Program-made: the position numbers and the translations under genes
Notes under the pieces: generated by a model
The model's input: only the letters and a program-made list of their open reading frames with translations
Databases searched by the model: none
What the model was told of the DNA's origin: nothing
In this document: positions 51,559 through 61,330 of the stretch, one piece after another
How the letters are laid out: every line of letters begins with the position of its first letter
How positions within the stretch are numbered: position 1 is the stretch's first letter
Source: Forficula auricularia
Lineage: Eukaryota > Arthropoda > Insecta > Dermaptera > Forficulidae
DNA: 64,000 bases
NCBI GenBank assembly: GCA_024734495.1
Contig: JALMQS010000552.1
Coordinates: 1 to 64,000, forward strand
Direction: 5' to 3'

Positions 51559-52053
51559 TTATTTGCACGAAATTTTCTCTGGAGAGAGACGGACTGGTAG
51601 AATTTTCAATTGAAAGTAATGGAAGGCGGGTAGGAGGAAAGAAAAAATTAACACATATCAAATAAGGGTGTAATTTATTGGAATCCTTCTCTTTCAAAAC
51701 CGACGTTCGAAGATTCTCCCTCCTCTCTTTAGAGTTTCAAGGAGATCAATGAAGCGAAACAAATAAAAATGCTTCCTTCCTCTCTCCACAACAAGTTCAA
51801 AAAAATCTGTTTTTCTCTAAGTGCTTCTGCTGAGAAAGAAAAAACGTTTTAACACTCGCTGGAGAATGAAAGGAAACATTTTATTTGTTTCCTTCATTGA
51901 CCTCTTGAAACCCTGAAGAAGGAGGGAAGAATCCTCCGAAACGTCGGTTTGAAAGGAAAGGAGGAAGGATTCCAATAAATTACAACTTATTTAGATATGT
52001 GTTATTTTTTCTTTCCTCACTATCCCTGGGCTGCCTTCCATTACTTTCAATTG
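51559..52053. mobile_element. HH-C palindromic hammerhead element with 12-bp target duplication
   Basis: ATAATCTCTAAT at 51547-51558 and 52054-52065. Left end TTATTTGCACGAAATTTTCT with CTCTGGAGAGAGACGGACTG; arms reach a centre near 51830. The left ribozyme (51690-51736, minus) is badly eroded; the right one (51908-51950) is intact. Same family as 34975-35485. Confidence 0.8.
51908..51950 (+). ncRNA. Hammerhead ribozyme HH-C, intact
   Basis: Stem I AAACC/GGTTT (51908-51912, 51946-51950), CTGAAGA 51913-51919, stem II GGAGG/CCTCC, GAAA 51938-51941, CGTC with cleavage after 51945. Confidence 0.75.
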
Positions 52054-52069
52054 ATAATCTCTAATAGTC

Positions 52070-53150
52070 TGAAACAGGTCTGGACTTGTATTTGACATCC
52101 TTGCAATGCCTTAGCTCTAAATTCTAACCGCTCTTTTTTTAAGTCATTTCCTCGATCAGATTCTAATGAAAGAATCGATCATCGGAACATTTATTTTAGA
52201 AAAAGTGAAAATTTAACTTATTTACGCTAGAAACTCTAAGTAATTAATAATAAACTTGAATATAAAAGTAATTATTCATTTATGCCTATATTATAACAGC
52301 ATCTTAAAATCTCAATAAAATCATTAAAAAGTGATGTTTTTTCATTTTTGAACCAGAAGTTCTAAATCTAGAAGGCCAAAAATCTAATCAGTTCTCCGAA
52401 TTGGAAATAGAGATATTTGAGCACAAAAGGTACTTTTTTCGTTTTTAAGTTATCGTGGCCATCTCTGAATCAAGACGCACAAAAAAATCATGATTGAAAA
52501 TTATTTTTCTCCACGTTCAAGGCATTTTCAACACAATGAGCAAAAAAAATTCAATAAAATGCTTTCAAGTAAAAATGTTTTTTAAATAATCATGTTATAG
52601 ATGACTAATCAATAATTTTAAAAACTGTTCTAGAATTAGGAAAATATAGGCTTAATGAAATTTTATATTAAAACAAGCTGTTTTCAATATGATAAAAAAT
52701 TTTAATTAATATTTTTATGGAATGGAACGTGCAAGCCCTGAAAAATCATTGCCCTGGTCAGAAAGGGTGAATCATAAAAAAATACTCATTAAATAAATAA
52801 TGGAATATTTTAATGTATGCGTTAAAAAAAATAAAAATAATTAAACTAAATCCAATCCTAAAAGAAATACACTAGTCGTAGTTTCAATAAAAATTAATGA
52901 TAGATCAATATCACAAGATGAGTTATTCGTTCTCGTTAAGAAATTCTAAAAAGTGGAGAAAAATCATTTTCGGCATGGTTTTTTTTTCTATATGTCGGTG
53001 AGTCTGAATCATGTGTGTCAAGTGTAAGCTGTCTATGAAAATTCACTGAGATAAATTGCCATATCCCTAAAATCTACAGAGAGCGAAGTACCAATTCTTT
53101 GAGTTTTCGCACTATTTTGTTTTTCAATCAAACTCATTTTTAAAATAAAT
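52070..53150. repeat. Degenerate dispersed repeat region
   Basis: Pieces such as AATCTAATCAGTTCTCCGAA and AAGTTATCGTGGCCATCTCT recur in reverse at 57700-57830. No gene. Confidence 0.4.
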
Positions 53151-53218
53151 ATTTTCATACAATTTCTGCTTGTCGAATGTGCTTATATATAAAAAATAAT
53201 GCAAAGTTTATGTTTAAA

Positions 53219-54068
53219 CTAGCTGCAGGCTCGCTTAGCGGCCTCTTCGAGCCACAGGGGCACGCCCCCAGGACCCCAAACCACGAACCCCACTCCCACC
53301 GACCACCAAGAACCCCCAGCACCCCCACCCCCACCACCCCACCCCCCTCTGGACCTTAACCTGAACCCCCACTCCACCCTGCACCACACCACCCCCGCAC
53401 CCCGCCCCATCATCCCCGCACCCAGTTTTTGCATTTCTAGCCTTCTAGTGACCCACAGATTATGTATACAAAATTTGGTTGAGTTGGCTCTAAGGGTAAG
53501 AATTTTCATTTTTTGACCCCTCCCCCATTTTGGGTGGTTAGTTTTTGAATTTCTAGCCTTCTAGTGACCCACAGATTATGTATACAAAATTTGGTTGAGT
53601 TTGGTCCAAGAGCAAAAATTTTCATATTTTGACCCTCCCCCCTTTTTGGGTGGTTTTTTGGGGGAATTTTTTTAAACAAAAGTTGTCAGAAATCACATCC
53701 CCTACAACTTTGCTCATAATAAAATTTGCCTTAGAGTTAATAGTTTAGGAGTTATTTGATAATTTTCATTCGTGCGCTCCCCCAAACCCCTTTTTGGGGT
53801 CAAAATATCAAAACGTTTATATAGCTATAAACGTAAGTTAGAAGACATCTGATGTAATATGAAATTTCATAATAATCCCTTCAGCCGTTTTTACGTGAAT
53901 CGTGAGCAACTTTTCGCGGAAACCACGGAAACATACAGACATACAGACAGACAGGAAATTTTGTTGAGGGTGTTTTCGTTCATAACTTTGCTTGAAACGT
54001 GTGCAACCAAAATTTGGCGTGATTTGGACCAAAGTACAGACAAAACCTTAATTTTATATATATATAGA
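53219..54068 (-). mobile_element. Helitron, non-autonomous, copy 2
   Basis: Minus strand: starts TCTATATATATATAAAATTA at 54068 and ends AGCTAG at 53219, again between A and T. The 3' hairpin has stem GCTCG/CGAGC, different in sequence from copy 1 but equally paired. The internal module with CACAGATTATGTATACAAAA is present twice (53450 and 53572). The C-rich block (53260-53425) is the reverse of the G-rich block of copies 1 and 3. Confidence 0.85.
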
Positions 54069-54099
54069 TATGATTATAAAAAATAAAAATATAAAAATA

Positions 54100-54548
54100 A
54101 AAAACACACTAAAATGTTTTTAAAATATTTATATAAAAGTGAATATGTTTTTTGAAGGGGTGGGGGGTTAAAATTTAATATACAAAATAATGAAATCCAT
54201 TTCATTAAACAAGAATTAAAATGATAGATAAAAATATGGGCTGGGGCCATCCCCGGACTTTACCATTCACCTACTCCTCCCTCCTTCATGCTTTTAGGAG
54301 GCTGATTTTCGCTTTGATAGATCCCTAATATTTAAGGGCCTTAAAGGTTTTAGTGTGCAAAATTTAGTCCGGAGAAAGAGTTCAAATTTTTTAAAAACCC
54401 TCCCCCTTATTTAGTGGTTCGATTTCAACCAAATTCCAATCAGACTTAAATAATGAAATATCTAAATATAAAATTTCGTTTTGATACCTTCAGTGGCTTT
54501 TGAGCTAGAGGATACACACAATTTAGTAACACACGCACTAAAGTAAAA
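54100..54548 (-). repeat. Dispersed degenerate repeat
   Basis: 54430-54548 is the reverse of about 4085-4200 (GAGCTAGAGGATACACACAA, AATTTCGTTTTGATACC). 54150-54330 has a GC-richer part with no ORF. Confidence 0.45.
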
Positions 54549-54555
54549 AGCTACT

Positions 54556-55233
54556 AAGGTAGTTGTTTCACCATATGGATTTTCTTAGGATTTTTATGAA
54601 ATTTAGATAGATTATTATTTAAATACTTCTGCATCGATTGGTGGTAAAACGAAATTTATGAACAATATAGTTCCGGAGATATTAAATTCCAAAGATAGAG
54701 GTTTTCAGACTCTTATACATTGCACTATACGGGATATCGGAAAGTTTACATACATATTTAATTATAATTAAGAAACTCTTCTTAACATTGTTATAAAAAA
54801 CTAAACCAACATTAAACAATAACTAATACATTTTTTAAGAAAATTTTAATTCATAGTTACAACCCAGTTTCTGAGATAATAATGAATAAATAATGAAAAA
54901 TGTATAATGAAAAATTTACATTAAAAACAAGCTGGCAACAACGCATTTATTTAACCTAAAAAAGTGGGTTAACTTTAGTAATTTTTTGACGTTTTTTCGC
55001 TTCAGCCATTGTCGCAACAGCTTTCAATCGCTTATTAAGAACTTTTTGTTTTATAAATCTCCCTTTATAATGTACTTTATCTGACATTTCTATGATAAAA
55101 TATATACCAAGCTCGGACAGTGTTGCCAGATTTGTCAAACGAGCACGGGATTGGCTAGTAGTGGTACATAAACAGCAAAAAATTTTGGGCTTATGAATTA
55201 TGAATCCTTATTGTCGCGAAACAACTACCTTAA
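54556..55233 (+). mobile_element. T1 TIR element, most complete copy
   Basis: Left AAGGTAGTTGTTTCACC, right TCGCGAAACAACTACCTTAA. A minus-strand frame (54956-55138) encodes MSDKVHYKGRFIKQKVLNKR and LKAVATMAEAKKRQKITKVN. The same peptide, with differences, lies in three other copies. The protein may be the N-terminal exon of the lost transposase; I do not recognise the family. Confidence 0.7.
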
Positions 55234-55239
55234 AAAACA

Positions 55240-55920
55240 AATTTTTCGATGTTCATTACAAGGTTTTATTGTAGACCAAAACGCCGTGAATTCCCACAAT
55301 TTTTTTATCAAAATAGTTTGAGACGTTTTGAGATATATTTGGAAAATTCGAAGCAAAAAAATATATAAAAAAAAATCATGCATAATTACAATAGTTCACC
55401 CATATACCGTAGATATAAATAATAATATAAAAATGATTGGCGGGGGTATAAAATGGATCATTCATACAAATAATCGCATTTCTACTCCATAAAAGGTTGC
55501 CCTGGACAGAACTGGAATGAAGTAGAAGAAAATCAGAAAAAAAGAATTTAAAAAACATAATAATAATAAAGAGATAATAAAGCGACTTGGGTTGTGGTTT
55601 ATATGCACTTTTACTATCCTTTTATATTATTCATTAACTCCGGGTAATCATAGAAGAGTGAAGTTGACGCAATCGGTTCAGGCTGAGACAGGCAAACAAA
55701 ACAAAGAAAATGTTCCAAGATGAGTCCTTTCTTAAAGGTGCAAATTTTCAAATTAAAACTGAGATTGAAACAAGCCGACAGGTATAATTTTTTTTTTTTT
55801 ATGGACCACCTCTTAGAAAGTCGTATCTTCTTCACCTTCATATTCATAATAAAAAGAATACAAATATTGCAAAAATTCACCATTACACTGCTACATTTTT
55901 ATTTAGTAGGCATGACGGGC
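55240..55920. repeat. Dispersed repeats
   Basis: 55240-55390 is a reverse copy of 3900-4075. 55763-55895 (AAGCCGACAGGTATAATTTT, CTTCTTCACCTTCATATTC) recurs directly at 60108-60235. Frames here are short and unconvincing. Confidence 0.45.
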
Positions 55921-56034
55921 TATCGGTTAGACCAGGGGTCGGCAACCTGCGGCTCTTTCGATGTCAAGATGCGGCTCTCCAGTTATATGCGGAAATATTA
56001 ATAATTATATTATTTTATTTTCAAAACTCATGAA

Positions 56035-56962
56035 ATAAAAATAATTTTTAAGAAAAAAATAAAACCGACTTCAAAAAAATTAAATGCAACAAATAAAATA
56101 CATAAAAAGGTGTAAAACAATTATTATCTTATTTAGTTACAACTAAACGACGAAATATTAACATGAAACCACTTTTTAAAGTCGGTGCCAAACATACCTT
56201 TTATGAATCGCACTCGACGGATCTTACTTGAGCTAGGCCGGTTGTATGTCGCACCGTAAGTGCTTTTTACCACTAACAAACGGTAGATGGTAAATGGAGA
56301 CACTGGGATGGCCAATCAGATGACAGACAGTTAAAGTCCCTGTCATCTGATTGTACATCCCAATGCCTCGATTCACGTCATCTACCGTTTGTTAGTGGTA
56401 AAAAGCACTTTACTATGCGACATACAGACTCAGCCTTAGTACGTTTGGAGGGTATGCTCGCTTATAGTATAGTTTGTTTGGCACCGAACTTAAAAAGTAA
56501 TTTCATGTTAATATTTCGTCGTTTAGATTGTAACTAAATAAGATAATAATTTATTTTATACCTTTTAGTGTATTTTATTTGTTGCATTTAATTTTTTTGA
56601 AGTCGGTTTTATTTTTTCTTAAAAATTATTTTTATTTTTCTCTTTTTAGTGATGTTATTAATAGTGATCATATCATCAGAACTTGACCAAATTAATATTG
56701 CACCATCCCTAAGATACCCCTTTCCAATAAAAAAATAATCATCGAAATCAGTTCATAAACAAAGAAGTTACGTCTGAACAAACCTAACAAAAAAGGTCTA
56801 ATACCAATAAAAAAAAATGGGACCAATCGGAAGCTAGACTGAACCCAATGCAAAAAAAAATTTCAAAATCGGTTCACAATTGGCGGAGATATGAGGTAAC
56901 ATAGACACAAAAAAAATTCAGTCGAATAGAGAACCTCCTCCTTTTTTGAAGTCGGTTAAAAA
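56035..56962 (+). mobile_element. CCGACTTC element, loop inverted, carrying a nested MITE
   Basis: Left end with AACCGACTTC-type sequence (AAACCGACTTCAAAAAAATT), right end TTTTTTGAAGTCGGTTAAAA. The 75-bp loop reads in the opposite direction to the copies at 5136, 9386 and 11430 (GAATCGCACTCGACGGATCT first). The MITE at 56236-56436 splits this loop. Confidence 0.75.
56236..56436. mobile_element. Harbinger-like palindromic MITE
   Basis: GGCCGGTTGTATGTCGCACC at the left, GCGACATACAGACTCAGCC at the right, TTA to its right (56437). The left junction is blurred (TTGAGCTA). Relative of 20264-20455. Confidence 0.7.
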
Positions 56963-56966
56963 ATAA

Positions 56967-57239
56967 AGAAAAAGAGGGAAACCATTCACAGATGGTGAGT
57001 ACGTCAAAGATTGTTTCATAGGTGGAGCTGAAGAACTGTTTCTTTATTTCAAAAACAAAACAAAAATCATGAAGAGAATCAAAGATTTGCCATTATCTGC
57101 TAAAATAGTACAAGATAGAACTACTAAAATGTCTTCAAATGTAACACATATGCAAGTGGAAGACATTCAACTGTCTTCTGCTTTATCACTTGCCATTATG
57201 GATCAGCCAGATTTAACCAAACTTTCAAAAGGCACGTAA
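56967..57239 (+). pseudogene. hAT transposase fragment (ZBED/SCAND3-like)
   Basis: About 90 residues remain: GKPFTDGEYVKDCFIGGAEE, then KIMKRIKDLPLSAKIVQDRT and TKMSSNVTHMQVEDIQLSSA, ending at TAA 57237. This is the region between the zinc finger and the catalytic domain in hAT proteins of the ZBED5/SCAND3/GTF2I-repeat type; the stretch that normally continues into the RNase H fold is cut off. The upstream part was displaced by the CCGACTTC insertion or lost. Confidence 0.75.
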
Positions 57240-57548
57240 GGCCAATGCTCACATTGATGTAACTATCTATTATTCAATAATTATAGTTATATTATTTAAT
57301 TACTAATTTTATTATTCTAGAAGAGCTAGCTAAAATACTTTAATATGTTTTGTGCGAATGAATAAATATTATTTCATATTTAAAGCTATCTATTTTAAAT
57401 CAAAAATCCAATTTAGATACCTATAATCCTAATCAAATACCATAATATTGAAACAAAAATGTTAGTCGCTCTTTAAAAATTGGGAAAATTTGTAAATTAT
57501 AACTTTTGGCTCTTCCGTCTCAAAAGGTTGCCGACCCCTGGGTTAGAC

Positions 57549-59400
57549 TATTAAATTTACTCAAAAATGATAAACTACTCGGTATACCCGGAAGGCAGGC
57601 GAGGGAATTCACTCAAAAATATTCAATTTTTTTTCTGCTCATTGTATTGAAAAATGTGTGGAAATTGGAGAAAAATCATTATCAACCATGTATTTTTGTA
57701 TGTCAGTTTGGATGTGTCCGAATTCAGATACCCATGATAACTTAAGAGTGAAAGTGGTTGTAGAAAGTTCGTTTTTGTTCTAAAAGGTTTGTATTTCGAA
57801 TGCGGAGAACTGATTAGATTTTAGGCTTATTAGCTCCAGATCTCTCGGTTAAAAAAATGCAAAATTATTCCAAAAATACACTTCTTTAAACAAAAATTTG
57901 TATCCGTAAACCTAACAATAGATTCCAGTAGACTTTTATAGGCTGATTATCATGGAATTTCCAGATTTTTTGCAACAAGTCAGAGTTTTGAGATATTATC
58001 GGTCAAACCTACGAAAAGGCCATTTTAACCTATTTTCCATTCACATAAGATATGAAACACCAATATTTGAAACCAAAATATTTTGTTCACGTAATAGAAA
58101 ACAGCCTCCTCTTTGATTTTCAAATTACCACATGTTTGTAGATCAATTAGAACTCGAGTTATAACTAAAAAACTAAGACCATATGTTTTTATCTATGTTT
58201 ATTATCCTTTATAATCATGTAGTTTTAGTTTTCTAGTTATAACTCGCGTTCTAATGGGACTCGAAAATGGATCAAAATGTTCTTTTTCGTCGTTTTTACC
58301 GATAATATCTCCAAAGTTAATCTGTAATTTTTATGGTGATTTTTGAATTCACCATACATAAGAATCAGTTATTTTTGAGCCCGAAACGTTTTCATTATTG
58401 GGCAGTGATATAATTCTCAGTTTATTAGCTTCAGAATTCTTTGTAGAAAAATGCAGAAAATTATAAAAATTTGAATTTTTATATGCCGAGTTGTTGAGCT
58501 AAAATTAGGCAGAAAAATTATCTTTCCAATAAGTTTGAGCTTCTAAGTAAAATTATTCAAAAACAAAAAAAAAAAAATTGTCATATTACCAAAATTTGCA
58601 TCAGAGAGCATACCGAGTCTTGAAAATGTTTTCACTTTTTCTATCAACACCCAGTAATTATACTTTTAAATTAATTAAAATATTATTAAATAATAATGTA
58701 AATGAATAAACATTTTAGACATTACGAAAATTCATTTAATTAGTAAAATAATTCCGACCAATCATTCTTTGATCATTTTCAATAAATGATGAAAGATAAT
58801 GTTAGATACTGACTAGAATTAGAATGATGAATTGATTAAAGTATCCGAATTGAAAACGTCTGCTTTTGATTTTTCGAAAGTTTTATTTTTAAAATGTCAC
58901 GTAATTTTTTTTCCCTTCCAATCAATTCTATTTATATGAAAATAAATTTGACAACTGATTTCGATTGTAACTAAAATCTAATGAAAATCAAAAGCTCTCA
59001 ATTCGGAAAAAGAACATTGAATAGGGAATTAAACAAGCATCGAAAAAAAAATCTAGAGCTAATTTTACAGAGAATTATATTTTTCTTTTTTATATACCTA
59101 TATTTCTGAAAACTAGATCCAAAAATATTCATTCTTGATTGATTCTCTATCTAAGGAAATCAGAATTTTCTAAAAAATATGATCCAAAATGTAGTGTATT
59201 AAATAAAAAAAAATTATTTACCCCTTGAAAAGTATACCATAAATTTGTTTCTTTCTCTTTGATAGAGTAGATGTGTAGATAATAAGGTAGTGTGTATAAT
59301 AATTAAAATTTAAAAATTCAATCTCAATAGTTTGGTCACATTTACTAATAGTTGTGCTTTAATGGGTGTTAGAACCTTTAGGTTCACTATATTTGCAAAG
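57549..59400. repeat. Degenerate repeats, including an eroded copy of the 39418 foldback
   Basis: 57905-58330 matches 39440-39960 (GTAAACCTAACAATAGATTC, AACTCGAGTTATAACTA) but has lost its ends. 57700-57840 and 58550-58640 match pieces of 51400-52500 in reverse. The remainder is AT-rich without ORFs. Confidence 0.45.
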
Positions 59401-59407
59401 TGTATGT

Positions 59408-59792
59408 GTTGCAGTAAAAACCCGTTATTTTAGTAAAAATGCGTTTCACTGAATACCTTTATGGCAACTAGAGTTTACTGATGTTGGTTGAGTTTGGTTC
59501 AAAGGTCTAGAATCTTCAATTTTGACCTTCCGCCTCATTTTGGGTGTTTATTTTCAAAATGTTTTAAACGAAAACGTCAAAAAATATATCCTCTACAACT
59601 TTGCTTCTAATTTTTGACATTTTCGTTTAAAAAATTTCGAAAACAAACATAGGAAAGAGGCGGAAGGTAAAAAAATGAAGATTCTAGACCTTTGAACCAA
59701 ACTCAACCAACATCAGTAAACTCTAGTTGCCATAAAGGTATTCAGTGAAATGCGTTTTTACTAAAACCGGGTTTTTACTGCAACATATGCAT
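59408..59792. repeat. Foldback element
   Basis: TTGCAGTAAAAACCCG mirrors CGGGTTTTTACTGCAA; the arms run to a centre near 59598 (AACTAGAGTTTACTGATGTT with AACATCAGTAAACTCTAGTT). The arm stretch GGTTGAGTTTGGTTCAAAGG resembles the Helitron interior (GGTTGAGTTTGGTCCAAGAG), pointing to shared ancestry or capture. Confidence 0.65.
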
Positions 59793-60107
59793 TAACTATT
59801 TATTAAAGCTTGTTTGTATCTGCAGAAATTGGCTGTTTTAAAATAATTTTAATTGGTGGGTGTATATAAATTTAAATTTAAAATTTTTAATATTAATCAA
59901 TAGTTTCATTTTAAATTATGAATAAATATTTTTTGAAAAATAAACAAGTTATAAGTGAAACCGAAATCAATGACGTGACGTCAGAAGTTAGTTTAGACCA
60001 TTTTCTACAATTAGAAAATCTACAATGAAATTTACTTATGTGCAAAAAAAGTATGAAAATTATTTTAGAACGAAATCAGTGAGACTGTCATTTTCAAATT
60101 AATACCA

Positions 60108-60235
60108 AGAATGAAATAAGCCGACAAGTATAATTTATTTTTTATTGTCCACCGCTTAGAAAGTATTATCTTCTTCACCTTCACATTCAATATAAATATT
60201 GCGAAAATTCGCCACTACACTATATCCTCCACTTG
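60108..60235 (+). repeat. Dispersed repeat, copy of 55763-55895
   Basis: AAGCCGACAAGTATAATTTA and TTATCTTCTTCACCTTCACA match the earlier copy. Confidence 0.5.
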
Positions 60236-60284
60236 TTGAAAATAAACATACACCTATATATAAATAAATATATGTATATAATTT

Positions 60285-60515
60285 AATTTGATAGAGACTA
60301 TATTTTCAAAGGGTTCGCCTTCATCGTCCATATTTCATATAAATATTTTTATTGTTTTTTGTGTACATGTTTGTCATTCACCTTTCAACAAATACTAGAA
60401 ATAGTATTAAACATATGTATTATTTATTGGTGTAGGTTTATTTACATCAAGCAGACGACACCGTCTTTTTGAAAAATCAACAACTCTGCTACTTACAGCA
60501 AGAAATCTTTTCAAA
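60285..60515 (-). pseudogene. HH-A remnants
   Basis: 60293-60332 (minus) is a heavily mutated HH-A ribozyme; 60430-60515 is a plus-strand HH-A tail (CATCAAGCAGACGACACCGT, ATCAACAACTCTGCTACTT). Confidence 0.5.
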
Positions 60516-60519
60516 TTAA

Positions 60520-61325
60520 TTAAAAATGTTGTTTTTTCTGAACGTGAGAATAAAATATAATTAAGAATAAATATTTTGCAGTTAATTATAGTTTCAGTAA
60601 TAATTTTATTATTTAATATTTTTCAAAACAAACAAACATGTCTTCATTATTTATAATTGAACTAGCGAATAATTATGAGATCTTTATATGCACATAACCT
60701 TTTCATATTTTGAAAATTAAATTAGTTAAAATCTTTTGCAGATACGGAAAATATATTTATATAATAGATAAGCCGTTGAAGGATCACAACAATCCATTTA
60801 TGTAAGATACGAGCAAGCTATTAGGATTGACAGAATGTTTTCTACATTTGATTCAATCGCGAATCTAATGTAGGGAATTTTTGTCAAATATTGAATGAGA
60901 ATAATATTTGAACTTATATATTTCTAACTTGAAATAATGATAATTTATCTATTATGATTGAACGGCAAAAATGAGCTATGAGAACACAGTGTTTTCTAGG
61001 CGGTTACTCACCAAACAGGCATGTTTTTTATTGTCCGAGATCTAAGGTGTTTGAAACGATCCATTGGATTGTTTTATATTTCAACAACTAATTAAGAAAT
61101 AACAAATTCGTCAATTCTTTTATCCTTTTATCTTCCTCAACTAAAGTTGTTTGTAAAGAATTCCTTCTCAAAATGTTACATTCTTTAATTCCCGGTACAC
61201 AAATACCACCAACTACAATTTATCTCATGACTAAAATAACAAAAATTTAAATACCTCATTCAAATTTAACATAATAAAGGTTCAATCTAATACTTTGGTA
61301 TAAATCATATAAAATAATTATATTG
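60520..61325. other. AT-rich stretch, nothing recognised
   Basis: No ORF, structure or second copy noticed. Confidence 0.35.
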
Positions 61326-61330
61326 GAGTA

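Larger units (their letters stand above)
55933..57540 (+). mobile_element. hAT element with perfect 8-bp duplication, partly coding, with nested insertions
   Basis: GGTTAGAC at 55925-55932 and 57541-57548. Ends CAGGGGTCGGCAACCTGCGG and AAAAGGTTGCCGACCCCTG. A CCGACTTC element (about 56035-56962) has inserted just upstream of the transposase remnant, and a Harbinger-like MITE sits inside that. ZBED/SCAND3-type coding sequence remains at 56967-57239. Confidence 0.9.
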
